A DNA stretch of 38,915 bases from Streptacidiphilus melanogenes (lineage in GTDB: Bacteria; Actinomycetota; Actinomycetes; Streptomycetales; Streptomycetaceae). Below the pieces are notes generated by a model. That model saw nothing but the letters and a program-made list of their open reading frames with translations, searched no databases and was not told the DNA's origin. Of the stretch, positions 30,584-38,880 are shown piece after piece. The DNA is taken from NCBI RefSeq assembly GCF_000787835.1, contig NZ_BBPP01000027.1, positions 1 through 38,915 of the forward strand, read 5' to 3'. Position 1 is the first letter of the stretch. The number at the start of each line of letters is the position of its first letter. The translations under genes and the position numbers were made by a program.

Positions 30584-32179
30584 CTAGGGCCAGGGGACTC
30601 CTGCGGCGCGGGTCCAGGTCCAGCCCTGGGACCGCCACAGCGGGGCCTGCGCCGCCAGGCGGAGCCGGAAGTCCGCCCAACTCCGCTCCGCCTGCGGCGT
30701 CCAGGCGACCTCCGCCAGGGCCGGGAGCCGTGGCAGGTCCATCAGCTGCAGGTCGGACGACGTGCTCAGGGTCTCCGTCCACAGCATGGCCTCGACCCCG
30801 GCGACCGAGCCCCGGGGCGCTCCGGGCAGGTAGGTGTCGGGGTTCCAGTCGTAGGCGTGCTCGACGCTGACGTAGCCGGCCCAGGCCAGGCCGAGGGGGG
30901 TCGACGGGTCGTACTTCTGGTCCAGGTACGCCCGGTCGGCCGGGGACATCAGCAGCTTGGAGCCGTGGCGTGCGGCGGCGGCGATGCCGGCGACGACCGC
31001 GGCGGTCGACTGCCGGGCGGGATGCCATATCTGGAGCAGGTCCGGTTGCTCCGCCGCGGCCTCGTCCCAGGCGACGACCTGCTTGCCGTGGGCGCGGCCG
31101 ACGGCGATCGCCCGCTTCATGAACGCCTGGTAGTCCGCCGGGGCGAGGGTCTTCGCCTCGTCGCCGCCGAGGTGGATCAGCGGGCCCGGTGTGAGCTCGG
31201 CGACGGCCGCGACGACGTCGTCGACGAAGCGGTAGGTCGACTCCTTGCCGGTGCAGACCCGGCTGAAGCCGACGCCTGCGCTGGTGTACGGCGCGGGCGT
31301 CCGGTCGCCCGCGCAGGCGAGTTCGGGGTAGGAGACGATCGCGGCGTTGCTGTGGCCGGGGAGGTCGATCTCCGGGACCACGGTGATGTGCCGGTCCTCG
31401 GCGTAGCGGACGATGGCGCGGTAGTCCGCCGCCGAGTAGTAGCCGCCCTGGCCGCCGCCGACCTCGGTGCGGCCGCCGACGGCGGTCAGCTGCGGGCGGC
31501 TGCTGACGGCGATGCGCCAGCCCTGGTCGTCGGTGAGGTGCAGGTGCAGGTGGTTGAACTTGTACAGCGCCAGCAGGTCGACGTACTGCTCGACCTGGGC
31601 GACGGTGAAGAAGTGCCGGGCGACGTCCAGTCCGGCGCCACGGTAGGCGTAGCGGGGGCTGTCGTCGACGACGAGGGCCCGGACGGTGCCGTATCCGCCG
31701 CCTGCGGGCAGGAGTTGACGGAGCGTCTGGCCGCCGTGGAAGAGCCCGGCGCCGTCCCGTGCGGTGATCAGCACGCCGGACGGGCCGGAGGTGAGCCGGT
31801 AGCCCTCTGGCGGCGTGGCCGCCCGCGGGTCGAGCCGGAAGGTGATCCCGGCGCCGGAACCGCCTTCCGTCCGCAGCTTCAACTCCCCCGCCACGAGCGC
31901 CGCCGCGGCCTGCGCGTCCGGGCCGCCCTCGGCGTGGACCGGCGTGGCCGCGGTGACGCCGAAGCCCGCGCCCGACCCGAGCGTCAGCCGGGCCGGGCGC
32001 GGCACGACGGCGACCGTCCTCGCCGTCGCACCGGACGGGCGGCCGTCACTGCTCGGCGCGGCGGCGCCCTGCGAAGAACGGCCCGACGAACAGCCGGCGA
32101 CCAGTGCCAGCACTGCCGCCACCGCCACCGTGGCTGCCGTGACCGTGCGGCCGGTGGGCCGCCGCCTGCTCCGATTCAT
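30584..32179 (-). CDS. GH20 beta-N-acetylhexosaminidase lipoprotein
   Basis: A 531-residue enzyme of glycoside hydrolase family 20. Signal peptide with lipobox LALVAGCSS, then a flexible Ser/Gly linker: an extracellular lipoprotein. A GH20b-like domain precedes the barrel, which starts at DSPRYAYRGAGLDVARHF. LHLHLTDDQGWRI, VVPEIDLPGHSNAA and the catalytic pair in LIHLGGDEAKT (Asp340-Glu341) follow, with WNPDTYLPG and AMLWTETL. It releases GlcNAc from chitooligosaccharides. ATG 32179 could be leaderless; ATG 32188 is three codons upstream. A DasR-type operator lies 9-29 bases before the start, consistent with control by GlcNAc metabolism. Confidence 0.92.
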   Translation of the reverse strand: MNRSRRRPTGRTVTAATVAVAAVLALVAGCSSGRSSQGAAAPSSDGRPSGATARTVAVVPRPARLTLGSGAGFGVTAATPVHAEGGPDAQAAAALVAGELKLRTEGGSGAGITFRLDPRAATPPEGYRLTSGPSGVLITARDGAGLFHGGQTLRQLLPAGGGYGTVRALVVDDSPRYAYRGAGLDVARHFFTVAQVEQYVDLLALYKFNHLHLHLTDDQGWRIAVSSRPQLTAVGGRTEVGGGQGGYYSAADYRAIVRYAEDRHITVVPEIDLPGHSNAAIVSYPELACAGDRTPAPYTSAGVGFSRVCTGKESTYRFVDDVVAAVAELTPGPLIHLGGDEAKTLAPADYQAFMKRAIAVGRAHGKQVVAWDEAAAEQPDLLQIWHPARQSTAAVVAGIAAAARHGSKLLMSPADRAYLDQKYDPSTPLGLAWAGYVSVEHAYDWNPDTYLPGAPRGSVAGVEAMLWTETLSTSSDLQLMDLPRLPALAEVAWTPQAERSWADFRLRLAAQAPLWRSQGWTWTRAAGVPWP

Positions 32180-32196
32180 GCGGACCATGCTGCACG

Positions 32197-32208
32197 TGGT
32201 CTGGACCA
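32197..32208 (-). promoter_or_regulatory. DasR-responsive element (dre) before the hexosaminidase gene
   Basis: TGGTCCAGACCA on the minus strand, a 12-bp palindrome apart from its central two bases. It matches the core of the published DasR consensus TGGTCTAGACCA with one substitution. It lies between the upstream stop (32223) and the hexosaminidase start. DasR represses chitin and GlcNAc genes in streptomycetes. Confidence 0.75.
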
Positions 32209-32222
32209 ACCGCAATCCGCGG

Positions 32223-33272
32223 TCAGCCCGCGTACTGCTTGAGGCAGAGCACGAAGTCGTTGCCCTCCTCGGTGTGCGTGTACGTCGTCGGCGCGTCGGC
32301 CGGGCAGCCGCTGCTCGACGTGGTGCCGGCGAGCCGCTTGACGACCAGGTAGGAGCCGCTCGCGCAGTCGACGACGCGCAGGTCGGGGTTGGAGTCGCTG
32401 CCGTAGTTCTTGACGCACTGGCCCTCGACGGCGAAGTCGCCGGAACCGGTGCCCGGCGAGTCGGCGGGAGCGCTCGGCTGCGCGGTGTCGGTCGGCAGAT
32501 CCGTCGGCAGATCCGTCGGCAGGTCCGTCGGGGAGTCGGTGACGACCGGGAGGCCACCGCCGGTGTCGTCCGTGCTGCCGCCGCCCGACGCGGCGGCGAT
32601 GATCAGCACCAGGAGCACTAGGAACGCGACGACGGGCACCGCAAAACCGGCCGCCTGCGGGCGGTTCATCAACGGCTTGCCCGGATCCATCGGCGGACCC
32701 GGCCGGTACTCCGGCTCCGGGAGCGCCTTGATCTTGTTGTAGGAGACCAGGTTGATGAGCAGGGTGATCGGCGTGATGAACGCGGACCCCAGTCCCCACC
32801 AGCCCTGCACCAGGGTCTGGCCGGACATGTCGCGGATGGCCGCGGTGCCGCAGGTACGGCAGAACGGGCCCTTCAGCGACCGGAAGGTCATCAGCCAGAT
32901 CATGCCGCGGTGCGCGCGCACGGTGACGTCCACCGCCGGGGAGGCGCCGCAGAACCGGCAGTTCACCCCGTTCGGCTGACCCCAGCCAGGCGCCGGCTGG
33001 CCCATCGGCGCCTGCTGCCCGTACGGCGGCGGGAAGCCGGGCTGCTGCGAGTAACCGGGCTGCTGGAAGCCCGGCTGCTGCGGAATGCCGGGCTGCGGTG
33101 GCGCCTGCGGGTAGCCGTACCCGGCCGGCTGCGGGACCGCGTCGTACGGGCCCTGCGGCTGCGCCGGGGGCTGCGGCGGCCCGTAGGGATTGGACTGGCC
33201 GTACGGGTCCGGCTGCCCGTACGGGTTCGGCGCGCCGTACGGATTACCGGGCGGCTGCGGCGGAGTGGCCAC
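32223..33272 (-). CDS. Proline/tyrosine-rich zinc-ribbon membrane protein (LppU-like C-terminus)
   Basis: About 349 residues from GTG 33272 (GGGGGA seven bases upstream; ATG 33287 is the alternative). Layout: about 110 residues rich in Pro/Gly/Gln/Tyr with NPYGQPDPYGQSNPYG repeats; two CxxC pairs (CRFCGA, CRTCGT) likely binding zinc; two membrane helices (GLGSAFITPITLLINLV; VPVVAFLVLLVLIIAAA); a Thr/Asp/Pro linker with LPTDLPTDLPTD repeats encoded by 12-bp DNA repeats near 32490-32535; and an outside domain with four cysteines (GQCVKNYG, RVVDCASG, SSGCPA, VLCLKQYAG). Such proteins are common in Streptomyces and have no settled function. Confidence 0.75.
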   Translation of the reverse strand: MATPPQPPGNPYGAPNPYGQPDPYGQSNPYGPPQPPAQPQGPYDAVPQPAGYGYPQAPPQPGIPQQPGFQQPGYSQQPGFPPPYGQQAPMGQPAPGWGQPNGVNCRFCGASPAVDVTVRAHRGMIWLMTFRSLKGPFCRTCGTAAIRDMSGQTLVQGWWGLGSAFITPITLLINLVSYNKIKALPEPEYRPGPPMDPGKPLMNRPQAAGFAVPVVAFLVLLVLIIAAASGGGSTDDTGGGLPVVTDSPTDLPTDLPTDLPTDTAQPSAPADSPGTGSGDFAVEGQCVKNYGSDSNPDLRVVDCASGSYLVVKRLAGTTSSSGCPADAPTTYTHTEEGNDFVLCLKQYAG

Positions 33273-33414
33273 GGAGGAGTCCCCCATCGAACGGTCTGTT
33301 CTCGTGCCGATCTGACACACGGACAGCTGGGACCTTATCTGCTCCTTACGCCACTCCGCCGACCGCCCCCACCCGTCGAGACACCCCGACCGGTGGGCGG
33401 CGACCACCCGACGA

Positions 33415-34404
33415 CTACCCGACCTGGGCGACCGCCGCGTCCACCTGCTCCGCCTCCCCGTACATCCGCGCGATCACGTCCTCGATCTCCGGCTCGCGCA
33501 CCGAGAGGTCGCGCAGCTCGTACCGCCCGGCCAGCTCCGCGACCAGCGGCGCGGCGCTCGCCGAGGCGGGGAAGGCGAGCCACTGTCGGGTACCCTCGCA
33601 GCGCACCAGGCGGGTGCCGGGCAGCTCGATCGGCGGCAGCTCGCGCTCCAGCTCCACCACCAGCGTCCGTTCGCTGCGGCCCTGCCGGTGCAGGCCGTCG
33701 AGCCCGCCGTCGTAGACGACGCGGCCGTGGTCGATGACCATGACGCGTGAGCAGAGCTGCTCGATGTCGGTCAGGTCATGGGTGGTGAGCAGGACCGTCG
33801 TGCCCTGCTCCGCGTTGATCCGGGCGAGGAACTCCCGAACCCGGCGCTTGCTGACGACGTCGAGGCCGATGGTCGGCTCGTCGAGGTAGAGCACCTCGGG
33901 CTCGTGCAGCAGCGCGGCGGCGATGTCGCCGCGCATCCGCTGGCCCAGCGAGAGCTGGCGCACCGGCACGTCCAACAACGGACCCAGCTCCAGCAGTTCG
34001 ACGCAGCGGTCGAGGTTGCCGGCGTAGGTCGCCTCAGGGATGCGGTAGATGCGGCGGGCCAGCTCGTAGGAGTCGCGCAGCGGCAGGTCCCACCACAGGG
34101 TGGTGCGCTGTCCGAAGACGACGCCCATGCGCTGCGCCAGCCGCACCCGGTCGCGCACCGGATCGGCCCCGGCCACCCGCAGCCGTCCGGTGCTGGGCAG
34201 CAGGATGCCGGTGAGCATCTTGACGGTGGTGGACTTGCCGGCCCCGTTGGGGCCGATGTAGCCGACCATCTCGCCGCGCCGGACGGTGAAGTCCAGCCCG
34301 GCGACGGCGTTCACCACCTCCCTGGTGCGCCTGAGCCGTCCGGCCCGGCGCCGCACCACGAAGCTCTTGGTGACGCCCTCGACCTCGATCAGCACCTCGT
34401 CCAT
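33415..34404 (-). CDS. ABC-2-type exporter ATP-binding protein
   Basis: A 329-residue ATPase, last gene of a three-gene exporter operon. Walker A GPNGAGKST near residue 51, Q-loop VVFGQRTTLWWDLP, signature LSLGQRMRGDIAAALLHEP, Walker B VLYLDEPTIGLDVVSK and switch His in LLTTHDLTDIEQLC. GQRTTLWWDLP is typical of the ATPases that pair with DUF990/ABC-2 permeases. A C-terminal regulatory part of ~90 residues follows. GGGAG lies eight bases before the ATG. Exported substrate unknown. Confidence 0.9.
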   Translation of the reverse strand: MDEVLIEVEGVTKSFVVRRRAGRLRRTREVVNAVAGLDFTVRRGEMVGYIGPNGAGKSTTVKMLTGILLPSTGRLRVAGADPVRDRVRLAQRMGVVFGQRTTLWWDLPLRDSYELARRIYRIPEATYAGNLDRCVELLELGPLLDVPVRQLSLGQRMRGDIAAALLHEPEVLYLDEPTIGLDVVSKRRVREFLARINAEQGTTVLLTTHDLTDIEQLCSRVMVIDHGRVVYDGGLDGLHRQGRSERTLVVELERELPPIELPGTRLVRCEGTRQWLAFPASASAAPLVAELAGRYELRDLSVREPEIEDVIARMYGEAEQVDAAVAQVG

Positions 34405-34432
34405 GACGGAGACTCCCTTCTCTGACGGTTCA

Positions 34433-35284
34433 TCAGCTGCCGGTGCTGCGGTAGGAGCGGACCCCGGTGCGCCACAGCAGCCCGGCCCCCGTGGCGCAGA
34501 GCAGGGCGGCGACCGGCGAGGCGAAGCGGAACCAGGACGGCAGCCCCAGCGGGTCGTCCCGGCCGAGCAGGTAGAGCGCGGGCAGCCAGTTCACAAAGGC
34601 CAGCGGCACACCGAAGACGGTGCCGCGGACGATGTCGCGGGCGTAGACGGTCGGCGGGTACTGCAGCATGGTCGCGCCGCCGTAGGTGAACGAGTTCTGC
34701 ACCTCCGCGGCGTCGGCCATGAAGAAGTGGCAGGCCGATCCGCCGACGAAGACGGAGCCGAAGATCACCGTCCCGCACAGCACGAGCGAGGCGAAGACCA
34801 GGACCTTGAGCGGGGTCCAGGACAGGTCCAGCCGCAGCAGCGACCAGGTCAGCACCGCGCCCGACTGCAGCACCCGCCCGATCCGGCGCAGCGCGAACCG
34901 GTCCCCCGCGAGCTGCGCCAGCGCGGGCACCGGCCGGACCAGGACGGTGTCGACGGACCCCTCGCGCACCCGCACGCCGAGCTGGTCCATGCTGCCGACG
35001 AAGACGTCGGCCAGCCCGAGGGTCAGGCCGGAGGTCCCGTACAGGAAGGCGACCTGAGGCAGGCTCCAGCCGCCGAGGGCGCGGGTGTGCAGGAACATCA
35101 CGACGATGACGACGAAGTCCATGCCGGAGGCGGCGAGGTTGCCGGCCATGGTCATCCAGAACGACGCCGGGTAGGCGAGCGCGGCGCGGATCCACATCCG
35201 CACGATGTGCCCGTAGCAGCGCACCGCGTGGACCACGTCCCAGCGGGCCGGTCGCGTCCGGGCGCCGAAGCGTGCCTCAGCCAC
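34433..35284 (-). CDS. ABC-2-type permease, second subunit
   Basis: A 283-residue membrane protein with about six helices. Conserved features of this permease family are FLYGTSGLTLGLADVFVGSMDQLGVRVREG and DTVLVRPVPALAQL, and a C-terminal FVNWLPALYLLGRDDPLGLP. It starts at GTG 35284, overlapping the first permease by eight bases (GTGGCTGA), and is followed after 28 bases by the ATPase gene. Confidence 0.87.
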   Translation of the reverse strand: MAEARFGARTRPARWDVVHAVRCYGHIVRMWIRAALAYPASFWMTMAGNLAASGMDFVVIVVMFLHTRALGGWSLPQVAFLYGTSGLTLGLADVFVGSMDQLGVRVREGSVDTVLVRPVPALAQLAGDRFALRRIGRVLQSGAVLTWSLLRLDLSWTPLKVLVFASLVLCGTVIFGSVFVGGSACHFFMADAAEVQNSFTYGGATMLQYPPTVYARDIVRGTVFGVPLAFVNWLPALYLLGRDDPLGLPSWFRFASPVAALLCATGAGLLWRTGVRSYRSTGS

Positions 35285-36086
35285 CTTGGACCACCACCTT
35301 CAGCACGGCGCGGGACTGGACCAGCCGACCGAGCCCGAGCAGCACGACCGCCCAGCCGAGCTGGACGCCGAGCGCGCCGAGCGTGCCCACCGCGTCGTAG
35401 TGCTGCAGGAAGACGTCGGCGGGCACCTGGAAGACCGCGATGAAGGGCAGCGCCCGGGCCACCGTCTCCAGCACGGGCGGAAAGACGGTGACGGGGAGGA
35501 AGAAGCCGCCGAAGAAACAGGAGGTCAGGTAGTAGACGAGCTGGATGCCGCGCAGGTCGAGCAGCCAGAAGCCGGTCAGCGCGACGAGGTAGCGCAGCGC
35601 GTAGCTGACCACGAGCGCCAGGACGAGGGCCACGGCGGTCGCGGCCCAGCTCGCGGCGGCCTCCAGAGCCGGCCCCTGCGGCAGGCGCAGATGGAACGCC
35701 AGTCCGCCGACGAGCATCGGCACCAGGGCGTTGGTCAGCAGCTGGTATCCGGCCCGGCCGGCGTCGACGGCGAGCCACCAGCGCTGCTGGTCGACCGGGC
35801 GGAACAGGTCGACCGCGACGTCGCCGTTGGCGATCCGCGTCTGAAGGTCGGCGAGGGCTCCGAGGTCCCCGACCGCGAGGAGGGAGAGCAGCCCCTGCCC
35901 GATCCAGACATAGGTGATCGCCGCGGAGAGGTCGTAGCCGCCGAGGTGCGGGCGGACGTGCCACAGGGCGATGTAGGTGTAGGTGAGGATGAAGCCGAAG
36001 ACGGTGTTGGTGAACACCCGCGCCCAGGTGGCGGCGCGGTAGGTGGAGTAGCGCCGGAAGCTGCGGACACAGACTGCGGCGTACAT
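35277..36086 (-). CDS. ABC-2-type permease, first subunit
   Basis: A 269-residue membrane protein with about six helices and the same family pattern: TNTVFGFILTYTYIALW, YVWIGQGLLSLLAVG, LADLQTRIANGDVAVDLFRPVDQQ (broken at Q) and CFFGGFFLPVTVFPPVL. It is first in the operon. ATG 36086 follows AAGGAG closely (four bases); GTG 36089 would be too close. A promoter candidate with an inverted repeat lies immediately upstream. Confidence 0.87.
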   Translation of the reverse strand: MYAAVCVRSFRRYSTYRAATWARVFTNTVFGFILTYTYIALWHVRPHLGGYDLSAAITYVWIGQGLLSLLAVGDLGALADLQTRIANGDVAVDLFRPVDQQRWWLAVDAGRAGYQLLTNALVPMLVGGLAFHLRLPQGPALEAAASWAATAVALVLALVVSYALRYLVALTGFWLLDLRGIQLVYYLTSCFFGGFFLPVTVFPPVLETVARALPFIAVFQVPADVFLQHYDAVGTLGALGVQLGWAVVLLGLGRLVQSRAVLKVVVQGG

Positions 36087-36107
36087 CACACTCCTTTCTG
36101 TACGAAC

Positions 36108-36138
36108 GCTCTACGGTCGGGGTGTCGACTTGTCGACA
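36108..36138 (-). promoter_or_regulatory. Promoter with overlapping palindrome for the ABC-2 operon
   Basis: On the minus strand, TCGACA (36136-36131) and TAGAGC (36113-36108) with a 17-base spacer, a good vegetative-type promoter. The -35 box sits in the palindrome TGTCGAC-TT-GTCGACA (36123-36138), so a repressor bound there would block it. A third partial arm CGACAAG follows on the other side. Confidence 0.5.
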
Positions 36139-36168
36139 GGTATGGCGACAAGCCCGCGCGGTCGCACG

Positions 36169-36194
36169 GGAACGCCGAAATGGCCCCGTTCGTC
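36169..36194 (+). promoter_or_regulatory. Possible ECF (SigE-like) promoter for the PBP gene
   Basis: GGAAC (36169-36173) and CGTC (36191-36194) with a 17-base spacer, similar to the GGAAC/CGTC pattern of streptomycete SigE envelope-stress promoters. The leader would be about 280 bases. A chance match is possible. Confidence 0.3.
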
Positions 36195-36221
36195 AACACC
36201 CGGGGGGTGTTACGAAGGGGC
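36183..36221. other. Bulged 17-bp hairpin upstream of the PBP gene
   Basis: GCCCC-TTCGT-AACACCC pairs with GGGTGTT-ACGAA-GGGGC around a 3-base loop, with single-base bulges (G36188, C36194) in the left arm only. It overlaps the candidate promoter. It could be an operator, a leader structure or a terminator. Confidence 0.5.
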
Positions 36222-36479
36222 TGCGCCGTCGTTCTTCGGTTGTGGTGTTGTGTGACGCGGAGCACGGCAGGCCGAAAAGCCGACTGTGACGCCGCTCTCA
36301 CAGACTAGCGAAGACGGGCGGCGAAGTGTCACAGCACCGCCACAAACGTCCTGCAAGAGGGGTACGCCATTCGCCCACCACCGGACAATCCGGCAGAGTG
36401 GACAAGAATGCCCTGATTGGGGGCGTTTAACGATCAAGTAGACGAGTCAGCGGACGAGAGCCACCGGAGCACCACGGAC

Positions 36480-38825
36480 ATGGGCAGCAACAACAAGGGC
36501 ATGGACGATCCGGACAGCCTCGCCAACCCCATGACCGGCGGCACTCTCGAGGCCGAGGACCGGGCCGAAGGAGGCGGAATGGGCGCCAGTGGGCGCGATC
36601 GACGCCGCGCCAGGACGGCGGCGCGGAAGGCGAGGCGCAGGGCGCTCCCCTGGTACCGCCGGATCATCCCCACCTGGCGGATGGCGCTCGGCGGGCTGCT
36701 GACCGCGGTGCTGCTCGGCGTCGGCGCGTTCGTCGGCATCTACCTCTACGTGGAGCCGCCGAACGCCAACGCCGCGGCCGTGGCCCAGGCCAACGTCTAC
36801 TACTACTCCGACGGCAAGACGGTGATCGGCCAGACCGGCACGAAGAACCGGATGATCGTCCCGCTCGCCCAGATCTCCCCGCAGATGCAGCAGGCCGCCG
36901 TCTCCGCCGAGGACCGCACCTTCTACTCGAACCAGGGCGTCAGCCTCACCGGCATGGCCCGCGCCGCCTGGGACACCGCACGCGGCCAGGGCGTGCAGGG
37001 CGGTTCGACCATCACGCAGCAGTACGTGAAGAACTACTACCTGAACCAGGACCAGACGGTCAGCCGGAAGATCAAGGAGTTCTTCATCTCGCTCAAGGTC
37101 GACCGCACGGAGACCAAGAGCGACATCCTGGCCGGCTACCTGAACACCTCCTACTTCGGCCGCGGCGCCTACGGCGTGCAGGCCGCCGCGCAGGCCTACT
37201 TCGGCGTCAACGCCTCCCAGCTGAACGCCGACCAGAGCGCCTACCTGGCCGCCCTGCTGCAGGCGCCCAGCGCCTACGACGTCGCAACCGCCAGCGCGGC
37301 CGGAAAGCAGGCGGCGACGGACCGCTGGAACTACGTCCTGGACGGCATGGCCAAGCTCGGCTACCTGACCCCGCAGCAGCGCGCCGCGGCCAAGTTCCCC
37401 GCGGTCAAGCCGACCACCGGGATCAAGGGCCTGTCGGGCCAGGCCGGTTACCTGGTCGACATCGCCGACAACTACCTGTTCAGCAACAACGTCATGACGC
37501 GGGACGAGCTGGCGCGGGGCGGCTGGAAGATCGTCACCACCTTCGACAAGGGCGACCAGAACGCGCTGGCCTCCTCGGTGAAGCACGAGCTCAACAGCCT
37601 GAAGACCAACTCGGCCAAGGCCAAGTACATCCGCGCGGGCGCCGCCTCCGTCGAGCCGTCCAGCGGCAAGGTGGTCGCGGCCTACGGCGGCCCCGACTAC
37701 GTGACCCAGCCGTTCAACGACGCGCTGCGCACCGACATCTCCGAGGGCTCCACCTTCAAGGCCTTCGACCTCGCGGCGGCCCTGCAGAACAAGTCGACGA
37801 CGCAGGACGGACGCCAGATCACCCCGTACACGACGTACGACGGCACCAGCGGCCGTCAGGTCGTCGGTCTGCCTCCGAACGTGGCGTCCTTCAACCCCGA
37901 CAACGAGGACCACGTCAACTACGGTCAGATCAGCGTCAGCACGGCGATGGCGAAGTCGGTCAACTCCGTCTTCGCCCAGCTGGGCGCCGACGTCGGACTG
38001 GACAAGGTGCGCGCGGCCGCGATCGCCGCCGGGCTGCCGTCGGACACGCCCGGCATGAGCGCGAGCAACCCCTCGGTCACCCTGGGCACGTCCTCGCCGA
38101 ACGCGATCCAACTGGCGGGCGCCTACGCGACCTTCGCCAACCACGGCAAGCAGATCGCTCCCTGGTCGGTGCAGTCGGTCAGCCACGAGGGCCAGTCGAA
38201 GACGATGCCCCAGCACACCGCGACGCAGGCCTTCGACCGCAGCGTGGCGGACACCGTCACCCAGGTGCTCCAGGGCGTCATCGACAACGGAACCGGCTAC
38301 GCCGCGCAGGCGCTCGGCCGGGACGCCGCGGGCAAGACCGGCACCACGGACAGCAACCTGTCCGCGTGGTTCGCCGGCTACACGCCGCAGCTGTCCACGA
38401 CGGTCGGGCTCTTCGCCCAGCAGGGCGACGTCAGGCGGATCTCCCTCGGTGACGCGGCCGGGATCAGCCGCGTCAACGGCGGCTCGTTCCCGACGCAGAT
38501 CTGGACGAACTACATGGAGCAGGCGCTCTCCGGCCTCCCCTACGCGAGCTTCGACCTGCAGACGGGCAGCTACTACGTCCCGCCGGTCACCACGCCGTCG
38601 GTCACCCCGAGCCCGTCGGCCACGACGCCGGCCAGCCCGACGCCGACGCCCCCGACTCCGAGCCGGACGCCGGTCAACCCGTATCCGACCGTGACGCCGT
38701 CGAACCCGCCCTACACCCCGCCGGTCCCCAACCCGACGCCGTCGACCCCGACCGCGCCGCCGACGTCCCAGGGGAACGGCCAGGGCAACATCCTGTTCCC
38801 GCGGCACGCGGTCAACACGCCGTAG
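36480..38825 (+). CDS. Class A penicillin-binding protein (bifunctional peptidoglycan synthase)
   Basis: A 781-residue protein. A hydrophilic, Arg-rich cytoplasmic N-terminus (1-67) leads to one membrane helix (68-91). The GT51 glycosyltransferase domain follows: AAVSAEDRTFYSNQGVS (catalytic Glu144), GGSTITQQYVKN, and GAYGVQAAAQAYFG. The transpeptidase domain has STFK (nucleophile Ser424), SVN (493-495) and KTG (619-621), all intact. A Pro/Thr/Ser-rich tail of ~90 residues has no PASTA domain. It polymerises and cross-links cell wall outside the membrane. I use ATG 36480, with GGAG ten bases upstream, instead of TTG 36417, which has no ribosome site. Confidence 0.93.
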   Translation: MGSNNKGMDDPDSLANPMTGGTLEAEDRAEGGGMGASGRDRRRARTAARKARRRALPWYRRIIPTWRMALGGLLTAVLLGVGAFVGIYLYVEPPNANAAAVAQANVYYYSDGKTVIGQTGTKNRMIVPLAQISPQMQQAAVSAEDRTFYSNQGVSLTGMARAAWDTARGQGVQGGSTITQQYVKNYYLNQDQTVSRKIKEFFISLKVDRTETKSDILAGYLNTSYFGRGAYGVQAAAQAYFGVNASQLNADQSAYLAALLQAPSAYDVATASAAGKQAATDRWNYVLDGMAKLGYLTPQQRAAAKFPAVKPTTGIKGLSGQAGYLVDIADNYLFSNNVMTRDELARGGWKIVTTFDKGDQNALASSVKHELNSLKTNSAKAKYIRAGAASVEPSSGKVVAAYGGPDYVTQPFNDALRTDISEGSTFKAFDLAAALQNKSTTQDGRQITPYTTYDGTSGRQVVGLPPNVASFNPDNEDHVNYGQISVSTAMAKSVNSVFAQLGADVGLDKVRAAAIAAGLPSDTPGMSASNPSVTLGTSSPNAIQLAGAYATFANHGKQIAPWSVQSVSHEGQSKTMPQHTATQAFDRSVADTVTQVLQGVIDNGTGYAAQALGRDAAGKTGTTDSNLSAWFAGYTPQLSTTVGLFAQQGDVRRISLGDAAGISRVNGGSFPTQIWTNYMEQALSGLPYASFDLQTGSYYVPPVTTPSVTPSPSATTPASPTPTPPTPSRTPVNPYPTVTPSNPPYTPPVPNPTPSTPTAPPTSQGNGQGNILFPRHAVNTP

Positions 38826-38847
38826 CCCGCAGGGGCCCGGACGCGCA

Positions 38848-38880
38848 GGAGGGCGCGGAGCCATCGGCTCCGCGCCCTCC
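38848..38880 (+). terminator. Strong hairpin terminator after the PBP gene
   Basis: A perfect 15-bp stem, GGAGGGCGCGGAGCC (38848-38862) and GGCTCCGCGCCCTCC (38866-38880), with an ATC loop, 23 bases after the stop codon. It is followed by GTGTCGG rather than a T-run, as is common for streptomycete terminators. Confidence 0.85.

Larger units (their letters stand above)
36087..36479. other. Divergent intergenic region between ABC-2 operon and class A PBP
   Basis: About 390 bases without a gene. It holds the ABC-2 promoter, a candidate envelope-stress promoter (36169-36194) and a long bulged hairpin (36183-36221). The stretch from about 36230 to 36479 shows no further structure that I can name, apart from the penicillin-binding protein's ribosome site. 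Confidence 0.6.

Noticed and set aside
36417-36479. N-terminal extension of the penicillin-binding protein from TTG 36417
   Set aside because: There is no ribosome site before the TTG, while ATG 36480 has GGAG upstream and leaves the normal domain layout intact.
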